Below are positions 1 through 8,602 of a stretch of DNA of 64,000 bases, one piece after another. Each line of letters opens with the position of its first letter. The stretch's first letter is position 1. The position numbers and the translations under genes are program-made. Origin of the DNA: Lentisphaeria bacterium (GTDB taxonomy: Bacteria > Verrucomicrobiota > Lentisphaeria > Oligosphaerales > Oligosphaeraceae); NCBI GenBank assembly GCA_024405215.1, contig JAKSPB010000007.1:1-64000 (forward strand). Direction: 5' to 3'. Below the pieces are notes generated by a model that searched no databases, had not been told where the DNA came from, and saw only the letters and a list, made by a program, of their open reading frames with translations.

Positions 1-1
1 G

Positions 2-112
2 GCGGATGCGGCGGATGCGGCCAGGGATGCGGCAGATGCAGAGGCGCAAAATGCGCCGCGGCAATCAAAACACAGCAACAGTAACACAGCAAGAGGCAAC
101 AGAAAGAAATGA
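2..112 (+). CDS. C-terminal end of an unknown Ala/Asp-rich protein (runs off left edge)
   Basis: An open frame enters from the left edge and ends at TGA 110-112. It encodes a low-complexity Ala/Asp repeat (ADAADAARDAADAEAQ) followed by a basic tail ending in NRKK. The stop overlaps the ATG of the next gene as ATGA, the usual sign of translational coupling, and this is the main reason to believe the frame is real. The DNA at 1-40 is a degenerate GCGGAT repeat, which could also yield such a frame by chance. No family can be named from 36 residues. Confidence 0.45.
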   Translation, partial: ADAADAARDAADAEAQNAPRQSKHSNSNTARGNRKK

Positions 113-894
113 ATAGATTTTTCGCAATCATCGCAACCGTAGTGTCAGCCGCGCTTTTCGCGCAGGAGTCGGCGTCGTCCCTGGAGACCGGACCGGAGAA
201 GGAATGGGGGATGTCCCTGGCCCTGCAGTACGCGGGGCACTACTTCGACAAGGGGAACTACTCGAACACCGATCCCGTATTGCAGGGCGATGTGGAGTTC
301 ACATGGAAGGAATTGTTCATCGGGGCGACCGGCATCTACGATCTCACGGACCAGAACGGCCACGACAGGACGTTCGAGGAATACGACTACATCGGCGGAT
401 GGCGGCCAAGCCTCGGCGGGGACTGGGACTTCTTCATAAAGGGGCTTGATTTCCAGATTGCCTACATCCACTACGTCTATCCGCGGAGCAGGGAGGATGA
501 CTCGAACGAGATCAATATTGCCGTGAACGCGCAGTGCCTTCTCTCGCCTGGCGTGGACCTCTACTGGGATTTCGAGAACGACATCGCATACGGCAACTTC
601 AATGTCGCACATGGCATTGAACTGGCGAAGAAGCTGACCTGGAATCTCGAAGCGCAGCTCTGGTGGGGTAACAGGCGGTTCCAGGAGCGTGACTTCGACG
701 TCAGCCGAAATTCTCTGGTGTCCGTTGTCGCGAAGACCAGCCTCGACTATGCAGTCACGGACTTTCTGACCATCGGCCCGTTCGTCCAGTGCGGACGGGC
801 GCTTGGAAGGCAGATGCGCGACTCGTGGAAGGCTGACAAGGACCAGTCCGCCTTCAACGCCAACTATGGTGTTGTGCTTTCCATGGAGTTCTGA
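109..894 (+). CDS. putative outer-membrane beta-barrel protein
   Basis: This 261-residue protein starts with a clear Sec signal peptide (about residues 1-19, MNRFFAIIATVVSAALFAQ). The rest is rich in alternating polar and aromatic residues with many Trp, Tyr and Asp. It ends in Phe after VVLSMEF, the terminal aromatic typical of barrel proteins recognised by BAM. No lipobox or enzyme motif is visible. The start overlaps the stop of the preceding frame, so the two are probably coupled, and an intrinsic terminator follows the stop. A porin-like or structural outer-membrane role is inferred; the specific family is not recognised. Confidence 0.6.
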   Translation: MNRFFAIIATVVSAALFAQESASSLETGPEKEWGMSLALQYAGHYFDKGNYSNTDPVLQGDVEFTWKELFIGATGIYDLTDQNGHDRTFEEYDYIGGWRPSLGGDWDFFIKGLDFQIAYIHYVYPRSREDDSNEINIAVNAQCLLSPGVDLYWDFENDIAYGNFNVAHGIELAKKLTWNLEAQLWWGNRRFQERDFDVSRNSLVSVVAKTSLDYAVTDFLTIGPFVQCGRALGRQMRDSWKADKDQSAFNANYGVVLSMEF

Positions 895-903
895 CGGAAA
901 CGG

Positions 904-938
904 CGGGCAGGCGGCTCCGGAAACAGCCTGCCCGTTTT
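904..938 (+). terminator. intrinsic terminator after the barrel gene
   Basis: A perfect 9-bp stem (CGGGCAGGC at 904-912 with GCCTGCCCG at 926-934) is followed directly by TTTT. It lies 10 bp after the stop codon of the barrel gene. Confidence 0.75.
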
Positions 939-1311
939 CGACACCCTACTGGAAAGGACGAGATTCCAACTGGCTTTATTCTGCTCCCTCTATTTCCTCC
1001 CACGGCTCGTTTCCAGTCACTGATGTTTTTCGGAGAAGAATTGCCATCAGAATCGATGCGCAAGGGAAAATTGACATTCCTCAATGCTGGTATGACGGAA
1101 TGGAAACCACTCACTAAAAATTTGGTGCAAAATGACTGTAGCAAAGTAGTCAAATAAGATAATCTCAAAAAGCTTTTTTCCAGAATTCACAAAAATCTGG
1201 ATTCTAACCAACGATTCATCACAATACTCAAGATATCCATGCGTATGCTCACAGGTTTTGCGGGAGTTTGCAAAGCATGAAATCGTCGCGTCAGACTTGA
1301 AATTTACAAGT
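939..1311. other. intergenic stretch without a supported gene
   Basis: AT-richer than its surroundings. Short frames on both strands have no recognisable product, no ribosome-binding site and no family resemblance. Only the right end, with the repeats before the toxin-antitoxin pair, carries visible structure. Confidence 0.5.
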
Positions 1312-1340
1312 TTTGTATCATCTTTGTATATACTTTGTAT
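1312..1340 (+). promoter_or_regulatory. triple TTTGTAT direct repeat, probable autoregulatory operator and promoter
   Basis: TTTGTAT occurs at 1312, 1323 and 1334, exactly 11 bp apart, so the three copies lie on one face of the helix. The block ends 25 bp before the antitoxin ATG. A -10-like TATACT (1329-1334) sits inside the repeats. AbrB/MazE antitoxins usually bind their own promoter, alone or with toxin, so cooperative binding here is the simplest reading; this is inferred. Confidence 0.55.
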
Positions 1341-1365
1341 CAACCCAAAAAAGGGAATCTGAATC

Positions 1366-1593
1366 ATGCTGAAAACTCTTACGCGTCACGGCAATAGCGC
1401 TACTCTCATCATAGAGCGACCAGTGCTGGAACTTCTCAATGCCGACCTAGATACGGTGTTTGACGTCACCACCGATGGAACGGCACTGATCATCACTCCT
1501 GTTAAAGACGCAAAACGACTTTCTGCCATACATTCGTCCATGGAACGAATTGGCAGTCGATACCGCAAGACCTTTGAGGAATTGACCAAATGA
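1366..1593 (+). CDS. MazE/AbrB-like antitoxin of a Doc toxin
   Basis: A 75-residue protein whose first 45 residues have the AbrB/MazE/SpoVT swapped-hairpin pattern (LTRHGNSATLIIERPVLELL, then ITPV). The C-terminal 30 residues are charged and would bind and neutralise the toxin. It overlaps the next gene by ATGA (1590-1593), and AAGGGAA precedes the start. Antitoxins of Doc toxins are often Phd-like; here the partner is of AbrB/MazE type, a known alternative pairing. It probably also represses its own promoter through the repeats at 1312-1340. Confidence 0.85.
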   Translation: MLKTLTRHGNSATLIIERPVLELLNADLDTVFDVTTDGTALIITPVKDAKRLSAIHSSMERIGSRYRKTFEELTK

Positions 1594-1991
1594 CCTCCTC
1601 TCCGATATTCCTCACGTTGTCTGATGTAGTCGAGATACATGCCTATCAGCTGGAGCATTTCGGCGGGATTCAAGGCATTTGTGATTTAGGATTGCTTAAA
1701 TCAGTGGTGGCAATGCCGATGGCATCCTTTGGGGAAATTATGCTCCATAAGGATATTTATGAAATGTCGGCTGCATATTTGTTTCATATTGTCAATAATC
1801 ATCCTTTCGTCGATGGCAATAAACGGACAGGAGTCATGGCCGCCCTTGTATTTCTTGATATCAATGAAATTGGCTTCAATGCTTCTGACAAGGAGCTTAC
1901 GGATATGGTCCTGCGGGTTGCGTCAGGCCAAATGCATAAGCTTGAGATTGCGTCTTTCCTGAAAGCTCATGGCGTGTGTTTGAATTCTTGA
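1590..1991 (+). CDS. doc: Doc-type (death-on-curing) Fic-fold toxin
   Basis: This 133-residue protein matches the Doc family in length and layout: an N-terminal helix starting ILTLSDVVEIHAYQLEHFGG-like, and the Fic loop HPFVDGNKRTG at about residues 69-79. The Lys replacing the second Gly of classical Fic HxFx(D/E)GNGR loops is the Doc feature; P1 Doc uses this loop to phosphorylate EF-Tu and halt translation. The His, Asp, Asn, Lys and Arg of the loop are all present, so the toxin looks catalytically intact. The start overlaps the antitoxin stop. Stable maintenance of the locus or phage response is the likely role. Confidence 0.88.
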   Translation: MTSSPIFLTLSDVVEIHAYQLEHFGGIQGICDLGLLKSVVAMPMASFGEIMLHKDIYEMSAAYLFHIVNNHPFVDGNKRTGVMAALVFLDINEIGFNASDKELTDMVLRVASGQMHKLEIASFLKAHGVCLNS

Positions 1992-1999
1992 AATGTCGC

Positions 2000-2907
2000 A
2001 AAAACTGGACTTCTTTCCCCCTAAAAGTATTGGGCTATGAAAACGCAGCCAACAGAGATGATGGCAATCAGCAGCACGACCTTCGCCATGTCTGCGTATT
2101 TCCTCAGCCGCTCGGAAACAGGCCAGCGATTCCAGAACAACATCTGTCGGCAACTGCAAATTGTCGGCAAAATGGTCGTTGCCGGCAAAGCCGCTTTATC
2201 AATGCCGCAGCAAAAATCATAAACTGAACAACATGAAGAAAAAGAAAGGCAATGTGCGAAATCTCGCGATATATGCCATGCCGAAAAATCACGCCTCTTT
2301 TTTTTCAGCCGCTTCGTTGTGAAATGTATCGAAATAGTTATAGCGCATACAACTTTTGTTCATTATTGATGTTTTTCGGGCCATCCGAATTGCAATCATG
2401 AAAACAGGCATTACCTTGAAGGGCGGTCGGGTGGGGGCGTGGGCGGGGGACAATGGACAGTTTCCTTAGCTCCGGGATGATATTGTGTTTTCGCAGGAAA
2501 ATATTCATGCACGTCGGCGGCATTTCTTTTCCTTTCGCCATCCATGGCAGTTTGCATCGTCCGGAAGTCGTTCCGGCGGCAGATGTCTTTCAGAAAATCA
2601 GATCGGGGGAAAATACTTCGGAAAGAACAGGCTATGACAAAGGCTCCCAAAACACCATCTGATTCCCTGACAAGATTTCGCACATTACCAAAAGAAAAAC
2701 ACCAGCCTCCAGCAAATAGACAAAAGCCCGTCCTGTGTGTTTTTGAAGAACAGGACAATTCCCGCAATTCCCGTGCCGACAATATGAATCAGTTGCGGCA
2801 ATAGTACCGCCGCGAACAGTAAATCCCGCAGCACTCCACAACACAAACATAAAGGTAACCAACAAGTTGTAGCCAAAGAGCAACATCGGCGGAGGAATGA
2901 AAATCAA
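2000..2907 (-). pseudogene. possible remnant of a small membrane protein, badly frameshifted
   Basis: No intact gene is seen. On the minus strand hydrophobic segments appear in different frames: LLVTFMFVLWSAAGF near 2850, LIHIVGTGIAGIVLFF near 2770, LLEAGVFLLVMCEIL near 2690, and a further hydrophobic end near 2050 (VVLLIAIISVGCVFIA). Their order would suit a multi-pass membrane protein broken by several indels. Frames on the plus strand look random. The neighbouring transposase is also decayed, so the whole 2.0-4.4 kb stretch may be eroding. Chance hydrophobic frames cannot be excluded. Confidence 0.25.
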
Positions 2908-3079
2908 CAGAGGATGCGTCCATTTCGAACCATATCATTGAACTGCATTCTTGAGTTTTTGCATCATGATGTTGCTCTTTTTCAGCAGAGTCGGCTTCAG
3001 TCCAATGGCGTGTTTTCCTTTTCTATGGCGTTCAGCATTGTTTCGAACCTGGATTCCCTGCAACACATAACTATAAATC

Positions 3080-4275
3080 TTATTGCGGCGGCATGACCTC
3101 CATGGCTTCATAGATTTTCCGCTGTTTCTCCAGGACGTTACATACGATTGGAGCCCTTCCCGGTTCGCAGATGCTCTGAATGGATTCCAGCTCAAGAAGC
3201 ATTTTTTCCATCGTATAGTCCTTGTACAGGCCCTTTTCCTGCATTTTCCTATTGATGTACGCAAGATATATCAGCGCAACAAACTCGACGAAGAGCTTGC
3301 CGTTCAATGATTCATCCGAAGACGTGAGCAGTCTCCGGCAGTTCAGCCTTTCCTTGAGGTTTCCGAAGGCCTTTTCAACGACGTCCTTGCTCCTGTATGT
3401 ACTCAGGGCGACAATGGGATCCTTTACCTCGTTGCTGATCAGGGCGAAGAAGCCATGCTCCCTTCTGGCTACCCTGACAGCCTCCTCCCTGGTTTTCACG
3501 GAGATCCCGCGCTTCGGTGTCTCATGCACTTCAAAGAACCGGGCATAGGCGTTTTCATGGCTGTCGACGCGTCTGCCGGAAAGCAGTTCCTCCCTTAGGC
3601 TGTCCAGACGCGCATTCAGTTCAAGTTCCTCGTCGGCAGCCTACTGCACACTGTAATAGACATGAAAATACATTCGCCTGCCGCCGGCAATGGTGTCCTT
3701 TTTGTACGGACGGTCCTGGGAATAGTCCCATTCCACAGCCTGGGAGGAGGCGCCGATGCCATATCTGGAATCGTAGCTTCCGTAGTCCCGTATGCCCTCC
3801 GGACTTCGGCTATGCGTTTTTTCACGAATGAAAGTCCGGTGCTGACGGCGACAATGAACTTGTGATGATGCTGTGTTGGCCTTGCTGTAGAATCCCCTGT
3901 CCATGACTAGCGTGACCCTGCCATATCCAAGGATGTCAAGTTCCCTTGCCAGCGTATTCACGGTCTTCACATCGGGAATGTTGCCTGACAGCTTCCTGTA
4001 ATGGAAGGGAAGCCCCGACTGTTCGCCGAACAGCAGAAGAAGGTTGATCTGCGGCAGATGGTCCGATTCCTTGTTCTTGCCGTACCTGACCTGCTTCAGC
4101 GTTTCGGAATAGCTTGAAATGCTGGTCGAATCATACGCCCAGTACTCCTTTTCCAGACGGCGTTTTCCCTGAAGGCGGGCGAAATCGCGGACATTTCCCT
4201 CCGATATGGAGGCGAAGAGCTTGCTGCTGTCCTGCAAAGATATGTCTTCACCGCATGGATGGACATGGTTGGCGG
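3080..4275 (-). pseudogene. decayed IS1634-type (IS4 superfamily) DDE transposase
   Basis: The reading order on the minus strand gives all three DDE segments of this family: first Asp in YWAYDSTSISSYSE (about 4120), second Asp in VMDRGFYSKAN (about 3900) and the Y-2-R-3-E-6-K signature in YRSKDVVEKAFGNLKERL (about 3370). The gene is broken. Near 3790-3880 the correct sequence (HKFIVAVSTGLSFVKKRIAE) lies in another frame, so two compensating frameshifts occurred; an in-frame TAG sits at 3641-3643, after which the same frame continues to 3080. The N-terminal portion before HPCGEDIS is missing and replaced by DUF1703 sequence. No clean terminal inverted repeats were found. Confidence 0.85.
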
Positions 4276-4376
4276 ACCAGTAGCCGAATGTATTCCGTCT
4301 TGTCCACATAGAGGAAATTCCCTTTGCGCAACTGCTCAAAGGACGAGATGTCCGGTGCGATTCGTTTCTTTTCCAT
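4262..4376 (-). pseudogene. N-terminal fragment of a DUF1703 AAA-ATPase/nuclease gene
   Basis: Starting at ATG 4376, with GGAGG eight bases upstream, the frame reads MEKKRIAPDISSFEQLRKGN and continues with FLYVDKTEYI. This is the highly typical opening of the AAA-ATPase-like family (PF09820), where YVDKT precedes the ATPase core. After about 35 residues the homology stops and the transposase remnant begins in another frame. The gene was therefore truncated by a transposon-associated rearrangement. Its own promoter element (4430-4437) is still in place. A full-length relative is at 40147-41829. Confidence 0.75.
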
Positions 4377-4429
4377 TGCCTTCCTCCGCAAAATATGCTT
4401 CTCTGCCTCTCCAATGTCGGTCTACGGGG

Positions 4430-4437
4430 ATAATATA
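4430..4437 (-). promoter_or_regulatory. TATATTAT promoter-like element
   Basis: TATATTAT followed by CCCC on the minus strand, 54 bp before the ATG of the DUF1703 fragment. The same octamer, without a recognisable -35 box, recurs at matching distances before other genes in the window. Confidence 0.45.
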
Positions 4438-4507
4438 CCCTAATCCGTTCCATGCATTGAGAAAGTCGGACTATTCCCGTAGGGAAATGGCAGAGAGAAA
4501 GGCCCAC

Positions 4508-4548
4508 AAAAAAGCCGTTGCATCTCCGTATCGGAGATGCAACAGCCT
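4508..4548 (-). terminator. strong intrinsic terminator closing the amino-sugar cluster
   Basis: A perfect 12-bp stem (4517-4528 with 4532-4543, three-base loop) is followed on the minus strand by GGCTTTTTTG. It lies 33 bp after the stop of the mannitol-dehydrogenase-like gene. Confidence 0.85.
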
Positions 4549-4575
4549 ATTATGCTTTGGGATGCCTAGCGAAAG

Positions 4576-5694
4576 CTAACAGCAGGGTTTGCGAAGCTCT
4601 TCAGCCAATTCGGCAGCGCCTTCCTTGTCCTTCCAGTCGCCTTCCAGAAGGGCTTCCAGAGCGGAGAAGCGCAACGCGATATTTACGCCGTGCGTCAGGT
4701 TGGGAGCGGCTACGCCCTGGGATTTGCAGAGACGGACGGCGCCGACGATGCGGTCCGCCCAGCCGAGCTTGCGCGTCAGGTCGCGGGCCACGCGGGCCAC
4801 GGCGTCGGAGAGCAGAGGGGAGACCATGCGGCGGACGAGTTCCTCCGCCCAGGTATTCCAGCCTTCCTTGGTGAAATAGGGATCAACGCCTGCGTACTTC
4901 TTGCAGAGCGCCAAGCCGGATTCGTTGATCAGGGCCTGACGGGTGTATTCCACGATCTCCGGGAACTTGGCGGCGTCGGACATGTAGGTGCAGCCACGTT
5001 CGGCGGCCATGAGGGCCAGCAGGAAGTGGGTGGCGTTATGTCCGTAGAGCTTGGCTTCCTCGAAAGGAACCAGATCCGCCTTCGGGAAGAGATTCACAAT
5101 GCCGACGTTCTCCACATCGGGAGCGCTGGAAGTGTAGATCGTGCAGAACTCCTCCACCAGGTGCCCCTTGGCAAAGCCGGGGGTCAAAGGAGGCAGGTTG
5201 CTTTCGGAAGCCAGGAAGACCTTGCTCATCTTGCCGATGACCGTATCCAGATAGTAGGTATTGGGCAGATCCATGTCAATGGCGGCCTTCAGCTCGGCGG
5301 CGGCGGTGGTGGAGTTCTCGGAAGCGTAGATGTAGCGCTTGCCGTTGGGATTCAGCGCGAAAGCCTCTTTCATCCAGCTGGCGCAGAAGGGATAGAAGCG
5401 CGTGGCGGGAAGCGCGGTATTGAAGACCAGGGCGTCCTTTCCGATCTCGATGAGCTTGGCGCGGTCGGCCTCTTCATTGGGATTCAGGACTTCGATGTTC
5501 GTGTACGTCTTGGAAGTGATGGCGTCCTTGCCTGCGGTGTTCACCGTGATGCTGCCGTTTGCGCGCAGAGCCGCGACCAACGCGGGATCCACTTCCGCCA
5601 GAACGATGCGGTCAAAGCCGCCTTGAGCTGCGCCTGCCACGAAAATGCCAGTCTGGATGGGACCGGCGCCAATGCCAATGAAAGTCTTGCTCAT
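4576..5694 (-). CDS. mannitol-1-phosphate/altronate dehydrogenase-like polyol dehydrogenase
   Basis: This 372-residue protein opens with a Rossmann nucleotide-binding loop (GIGAGPIQTG, residues 7-16). Near residue 215 it carries the family's catalytic block KLYGHNATH, corresponding to the K-x-x-x-H-N-x-x-H pattern of mannitol-1-phosphate 5-dehydrogenases. The length also fits that branch. It should oxidise or reduce a sugar alcohol or its phosphate with NAD(P). It overlaps the upstream PfkB kinase by ATGA, so kinase and dehydrogenase are probably made in step, and the terminator at 4508-4548 ends the unit. The substrate is unknown; a phosphorylated polyol is plausible given the coupled kinase. 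Confidence 0.75.
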   Translation of the reverse strand: MSKTFIGIGAGPIQTGIFVAGAAQGGFDRIVLAEVDPALVAALRANGSITVNTAGKDAITSKTYTNIEVLNPNEEADRAKLIEIGKDALVFNTALPATRFYPFCASWMKEAFALNPNGKRYIYASENSTTAAAELKAAIDMDLPNTYYLDTVIGKMSKVFLASESNLPPLTPGFAKGHLVEEFCTIYTSSAPDVENVGIVNLFPKADLVPFEEAKLYGHNATHFLLALMAAERGCTYMSDAAKFPEIVEYTRQALINESGLALCKKYAGVDPYFTKEGWNTWAEELVRRMVSPLLSDAVARVARDLTRKLGWADRIVGAVRLCKSQGVAAPNLTHGVNIALRFSALEALLEGDWKDKEGAAELAEELRKPCC

Positions 5695-6707
5695 TTCTGT
5701 GACTCCATGAATTTTCTAACTTCGGCGATGCTGACTGCACCACCCGTGCTGCTGGCATCCGCCAGATTGAAAATCGCGTTCGCGGCTCCGAGATGAAGGG
5801 ACTCCTCGACGGAAAGCCCTTCGTGAAGGGCGTAAAGCATCCCTGCGCAAAATGCGTCGCCTGCGCCGGTGGAACCGACGATCTTCGGCGCCTTGTATGC
5901 CTTGACCTGCGTTTCGGTGCCATCGGCCTCTCTCGCGTATGCGCCTTCGGGATAGTGGATCACAAGCCTCTTGTGAAGCCCGGCCTCGAAGAATTTCGGG
6001 GCGACCGCCTTCATGGCATCTAAATCCAGCGTGTCGTCATCCCGGCGGATCTTGACATTGAAGGCGTTTCCCGCCTCGATCTCATTGACGACCAGTACAT
6101 CGGTGCCAGGCATCGCCGCCAAGACCGCCGCATGGAAAATCTCCGGGGCGGTCGAAACCAAATCAAGAACGGTCAGAAGCCCCTTCGAGCGCATCTCGCA
6201 AAGAACCTTGGCGCCTTTGGTGCCATATGTCTCGTCCTTTGCGTCAAGGCCTGCCAAAAGAAGAAGATATCCAAGATAAAAGACCTTCGCATTGTAGTCG
6301 ACCTCACGGAAATCACTGTCCTGAAGGCAGTCGTTGGCGCCGTGGTTGTGGAAGAACGTGCGCTTGCCGCCTGCCGCCATGACGGTCGTATAACTCGTTG
6401 GCGCTTCCTTGGTAATGCGAATACCTCGCGTATCCACGCCTGCCTTCGCGCAGTTCTCCAGGAGCATTTTGCCATATTTGTCGTCGCCGACGCATCCAAC
6501 GCCAAAGAGCGGGATGGCGCCACTCGCCATGGCTGCCAAATCCAGCAGGACGTTATGCGCGCCGCCGCCGCCGGCAGGCGCCTCTTCCTTGAGAATGTTC
6601 GCAAGATTGCCTTCGCCAGGCCAGCGGTCCAGCTGACGAATCTCGTCAACAATCCAATTGCCCGCGCCGATAATACCGCAACGTTTTGCCATAATGGTAG
6701 TTGTCAT
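5691..6707 (-). CDS. PfkB/ribokinase-family sugar kinase
   Basis: A 338-residue kinase of the ribokinase fold. The N-terminal signature region (PAGGGGAHNVLLDLAAMAS, about residues 44-62) and the C-terminal ATP/catalytic motif (GSTGAGDAFCAGMLYALHEG, about residues 278-297, with the GAGD Asp as base) are both intact. It would phosphorylate a sugar, polyol or cyclitol. Its stop overlaps the polyol dehydrogenase start. Upstream lies a 121-bp gap containing a strong hairpin, so it may form a separately expressed pair with the dehydrogenase. Confidence 0.85.
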   Translation of the reverse strand: MTTTIMAKRCGIIGAGNWIVDEIRQLDRWPGEGNLANILKEEAPAGGGGAHNVLLDLAAMASGAIPLFGVGCVGDDKYGKMLLENCAKAGVDTRGIRITKEAPTSYTTVMAAGGKRTFFHNHGANDCLQDSDFREVDYNAKVFYLGYLLLLAGLDAKDETYGTKGAKVLCEMRSKGLLTVLDLVSTAPEIFHAAVLAAMPGTDVLVVNEIEAGNAFNVKIRRDDDTLDLDAMKAVAPKFFEAGLHKRLVIHYPEGAYAREADGTETQVKAYKAPKIVGSTGAGDAFCAGMLYALHEGLSVEESLHLGAANAIFNLADASSTGGAVSIAEVRKFMESQK

Positions 6708-6780
6708 TGAATTGAAGCCTTTCTGGAGACTCTAGGGCACAGCAGGCCATTGAGAAAAAGGCTCCCGAATAAAACCAGAA

Positions 6781-6815
6781 GCGCCGTCCCAGCCATTGCT
6801 GGCTGAAGGCGGCGC
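6781..6815 (-). terminator. GC-rich hairpin between deacetylase and kinase genes
   Basis: On the minus strand a long stem (GCGCCGCC pairing with GGACGGCGC, plus CAGCC with GGCTG inside) is followed by TTCTGGTTTTATTC. It could act as a partial terminator or RNA-stabilising structure that separates expression of the last two genes from the upstream ones. Confidence 0.5.
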
Positions 6816-6828
6816 AACTCATCAGCAG

Positions 6829-7608
6829 TTACTTCGCCATGGCGACCTTGTCGCCGAGAATCTCCTTCAGGGGATTGTAATCCGCGGCGCAGAAGCCCAG
6901 CGGATTGTGGCGGACGAATCCCTCGGCATACTGGAAGCATCCAGACTTCTTGCCGAAGATGACATGGCGAGAAACCATGTCGTCCAGATAGGCGTCCATG
7001 CCTTGGGAGACATCCAGCCACTGCTTTTGGCTGACATGCTTGCAGAGCATCGCCTTCTTGGTCTCCAGCTCGCTCTCCACGTTCACGAACAGATCCGCCT
7101 CGACAGGACGGTTGAGCTGATCGGTGATGCTGTGGGGCATGGAGTGATAGACCGCAACGTCACGCAGGGTGGGCGCGAATTTCGGATTGCAGCGCAGGTT
7201 GGTCATGCCGCGGCAAAAAGCGGCGGTTACGGCCAGCTTGCCGGTGCAGACATGGTCTTCCATGTAGTCGTAAGGACCGTGGGTCAGGATGATGGAGGGA
7301 TCCACTTCGCGGACAACCTCTGCAACACGGCAGATGTTCTCGTAGTTGTAGAAGACCTCGATGTCGTCGCAGATCGGATCGTGGAAAATCACGTCGACCA
7401 GATTTGCGGCGTCGATGCACTCCTGATGGCGCTTGGCCACGATTTGCTCGCGGCTCATGCAATTGGTGCCCAGGGAGCCATTCGCCACTGTCATGAAGTG
7501 GATTTCAACGCCCGCCTTCTGCAGCAGCAGCATGGTTCCTGCCATCCCGAACTCAATGTCGTCGGGATGGCATCCGATGGCCAAAGCACGAATCTTTTCG
7601 GATGCCAT
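6829..7608 (-). CDS. PIG-L/LmbE-family N-deacetylase
   Basis: A 259-residue protein with the zinc-binding AIGCHPDDIEFGMAGT motif at residues 9-24 (H-P-D-D binds metal and supplies the base) and a later His in LTHGPYDYMEDHVCTG (about residues 108-123) matching the family's second metal site. PIG-L enzymes remove acetyl or acyl groups from N-acylated amino sugars such as GlcNAc-inositol or diacetylchitobiose. No signal peptide, so it acts in the cytoplasm. It follows the NagB-like gene by 20 bp, an arrangement recalling deacetylation coupled to deamination or isomerisation. Confidence 0.88.
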   Translation of the reverse strand: MASEKIRALAIGCHPDDIEFGMAGTMLLLQKAGVEIHFMTVANGSLGTNCMSREQIVAKRHQECIDAANLVDVIFHDPICDDIEVFYNYENICRVAEVVREVDPSIILTHGPYDYMEDHVCTGKLAVTAAFCRGMTNLRCNPKFAPTLRDVAVYHSMPHSITDQLNRPVEADLFVNVESELETKKAMLCKHVSQKQWLDVSQGMDAYLDDMVSRHVIFGKKSGCFQYAEGFVRHNPLGFCAADYNPLKEILGDKVAMAK

Positions 7609-7628
7609 TGTTGAAACCTCCCGGGAAA

Positions 7629-8555
7629 TTAGTGCATTTCAACGTCGCAGACGCCGAAGCCGCCGCGATAGAAGTTGAAGGTCACGTCCTCGTGCAGGGA
7701 AAGCAGGGACATGGGCACTGCGCTGTCGGCTATCTTGTTGGCGATCATGTAGGTGGACAGGCGCTGTCCGAAGGGGTTGTCATGATGGCCGGGATGCCAG
7801 ATGGAGACACGGTCGCACTTCCAGGTCTCCACAGGACCCACGCTGATGGCCTGGGTGGGGACGTTCTGGACGGTGCCGCCGCCGCTGGTACGGGCATTCT
7901 GGATCAGGGTGATGGGGTGCAGCTCGACGATGCGGGTGTGCTTCTTCAGGTACTCCTCGGGCTTCGGCGGGTTGTTCTTATACTTGCCTTCGCGCTTGAC
8001 GGGGTCATTGAATGCCCAGTGCTTGGTTTCGCCCTGGCCGCCCTGCATCAGCATGCAGTGGAACTGGTCGAAGGACTTCATGTATTCCTCGGGATTCTCG
8101 CTGGGGAAGTGCAAGTTCTCCTTGGGCATGGCGAGCTTCTTGTCGATGCGGTTGAAACAAAGCTCCATGTCGGCCTTCTGGAAGCCCAAGGGGAAGTTGA
8201 TGTCGGCCGCTTTGCCGTCCACCAGCCACTCGTCCATGCCCCAGAAATGGGCATTCTTCAGGCTGATGCCCAGGGAGTTGACGATCTGGGCGACGATGGG
8301 CAGCTGCTCGGTGGGACCGATGGGGCCGCAGACGCCGCAAGGATTCTTGGCAGTGGCCTGCTTGAAGACGTTGACGTACTCCAGAGCCTCGGCTGCATAG
8401 AACTCCTGGAGGGTGTCATAGATGTTGATCTTGAAACCCTTGCGCTGCAGCTTGGGAAGATCTTCCAGGGTCAGCTTCGCGGCTGCGTCCAGGATCTTGC
8501 GGTCAAGAGTGGTGTAGTCCCACCAGTCGGCGGAAATCTTGCTGAAATTACGCAT
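7629..8555 (-). CDS. NagB/RpiA-fold, glucosamine-6-phosphate deaminase-like protein
   Basis: This 308-residue protein has the NagB-type phosphate-loop region ([14 protein letters not shown], about residues 73-86) and the active-site strand [12 protein letters not shown] (about residues 103-114), matching FNMDEY of NagB. Later segments ([20 protein letters not shown]) resemble the substrate loop of the family. It is about 40 residues longer than NagB and the sequence is divergent, so a substrate other than glucosamine-6-phosphate is likely. Cytoplasmic. Within the cluster it would isomerise and deaminate, or only isomerise, the deacetylated amino sugar. Confidence 0.72.
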   Translation of the reverse strand: MRNFSKISADWWDYTTLDRKILDAAAKLTLEDLPKLQRKGFKINIYDTLQEFYAAEALEYVNVFKQATAKNPCGVCGPIGPTEQLPIVAQIVNSLGISLKNAHFWGMDEWLVDGKAADINFPLGFQKADMELCFNRIDKKLAMPKENLHFPSENPEEYMKSFDQFHCMLMQGGQGETKHWAFNDPVKREGKYKNNPPKPEEYLKKHTRIVELHPITLIQNARTSGGGTVQNVPTQAISVGPVETWKCDRVSIWHPGHHDNPFGQRLSTYMIANKIADSAVPMSLLSLHEDVTFNFYRGGFGVCDVEMH

Positions 8556-8602
8556 TTTCTTTTTCCTTGGTTGGCTATGAGGTTATATGGAATGGGGGAA
8601 AA

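Noticed and set aside
4690-5796. Long plus-strand frame of 368 codons, and other long plus-strand frames opposite the 4.6-14 kb cluster
   Set aside because: Mirror frames of GC-rich minus-strand genes; protein sequences are Gly/Val/His/Asp-rich nonsense with no domains, while the minus strand has clear families.
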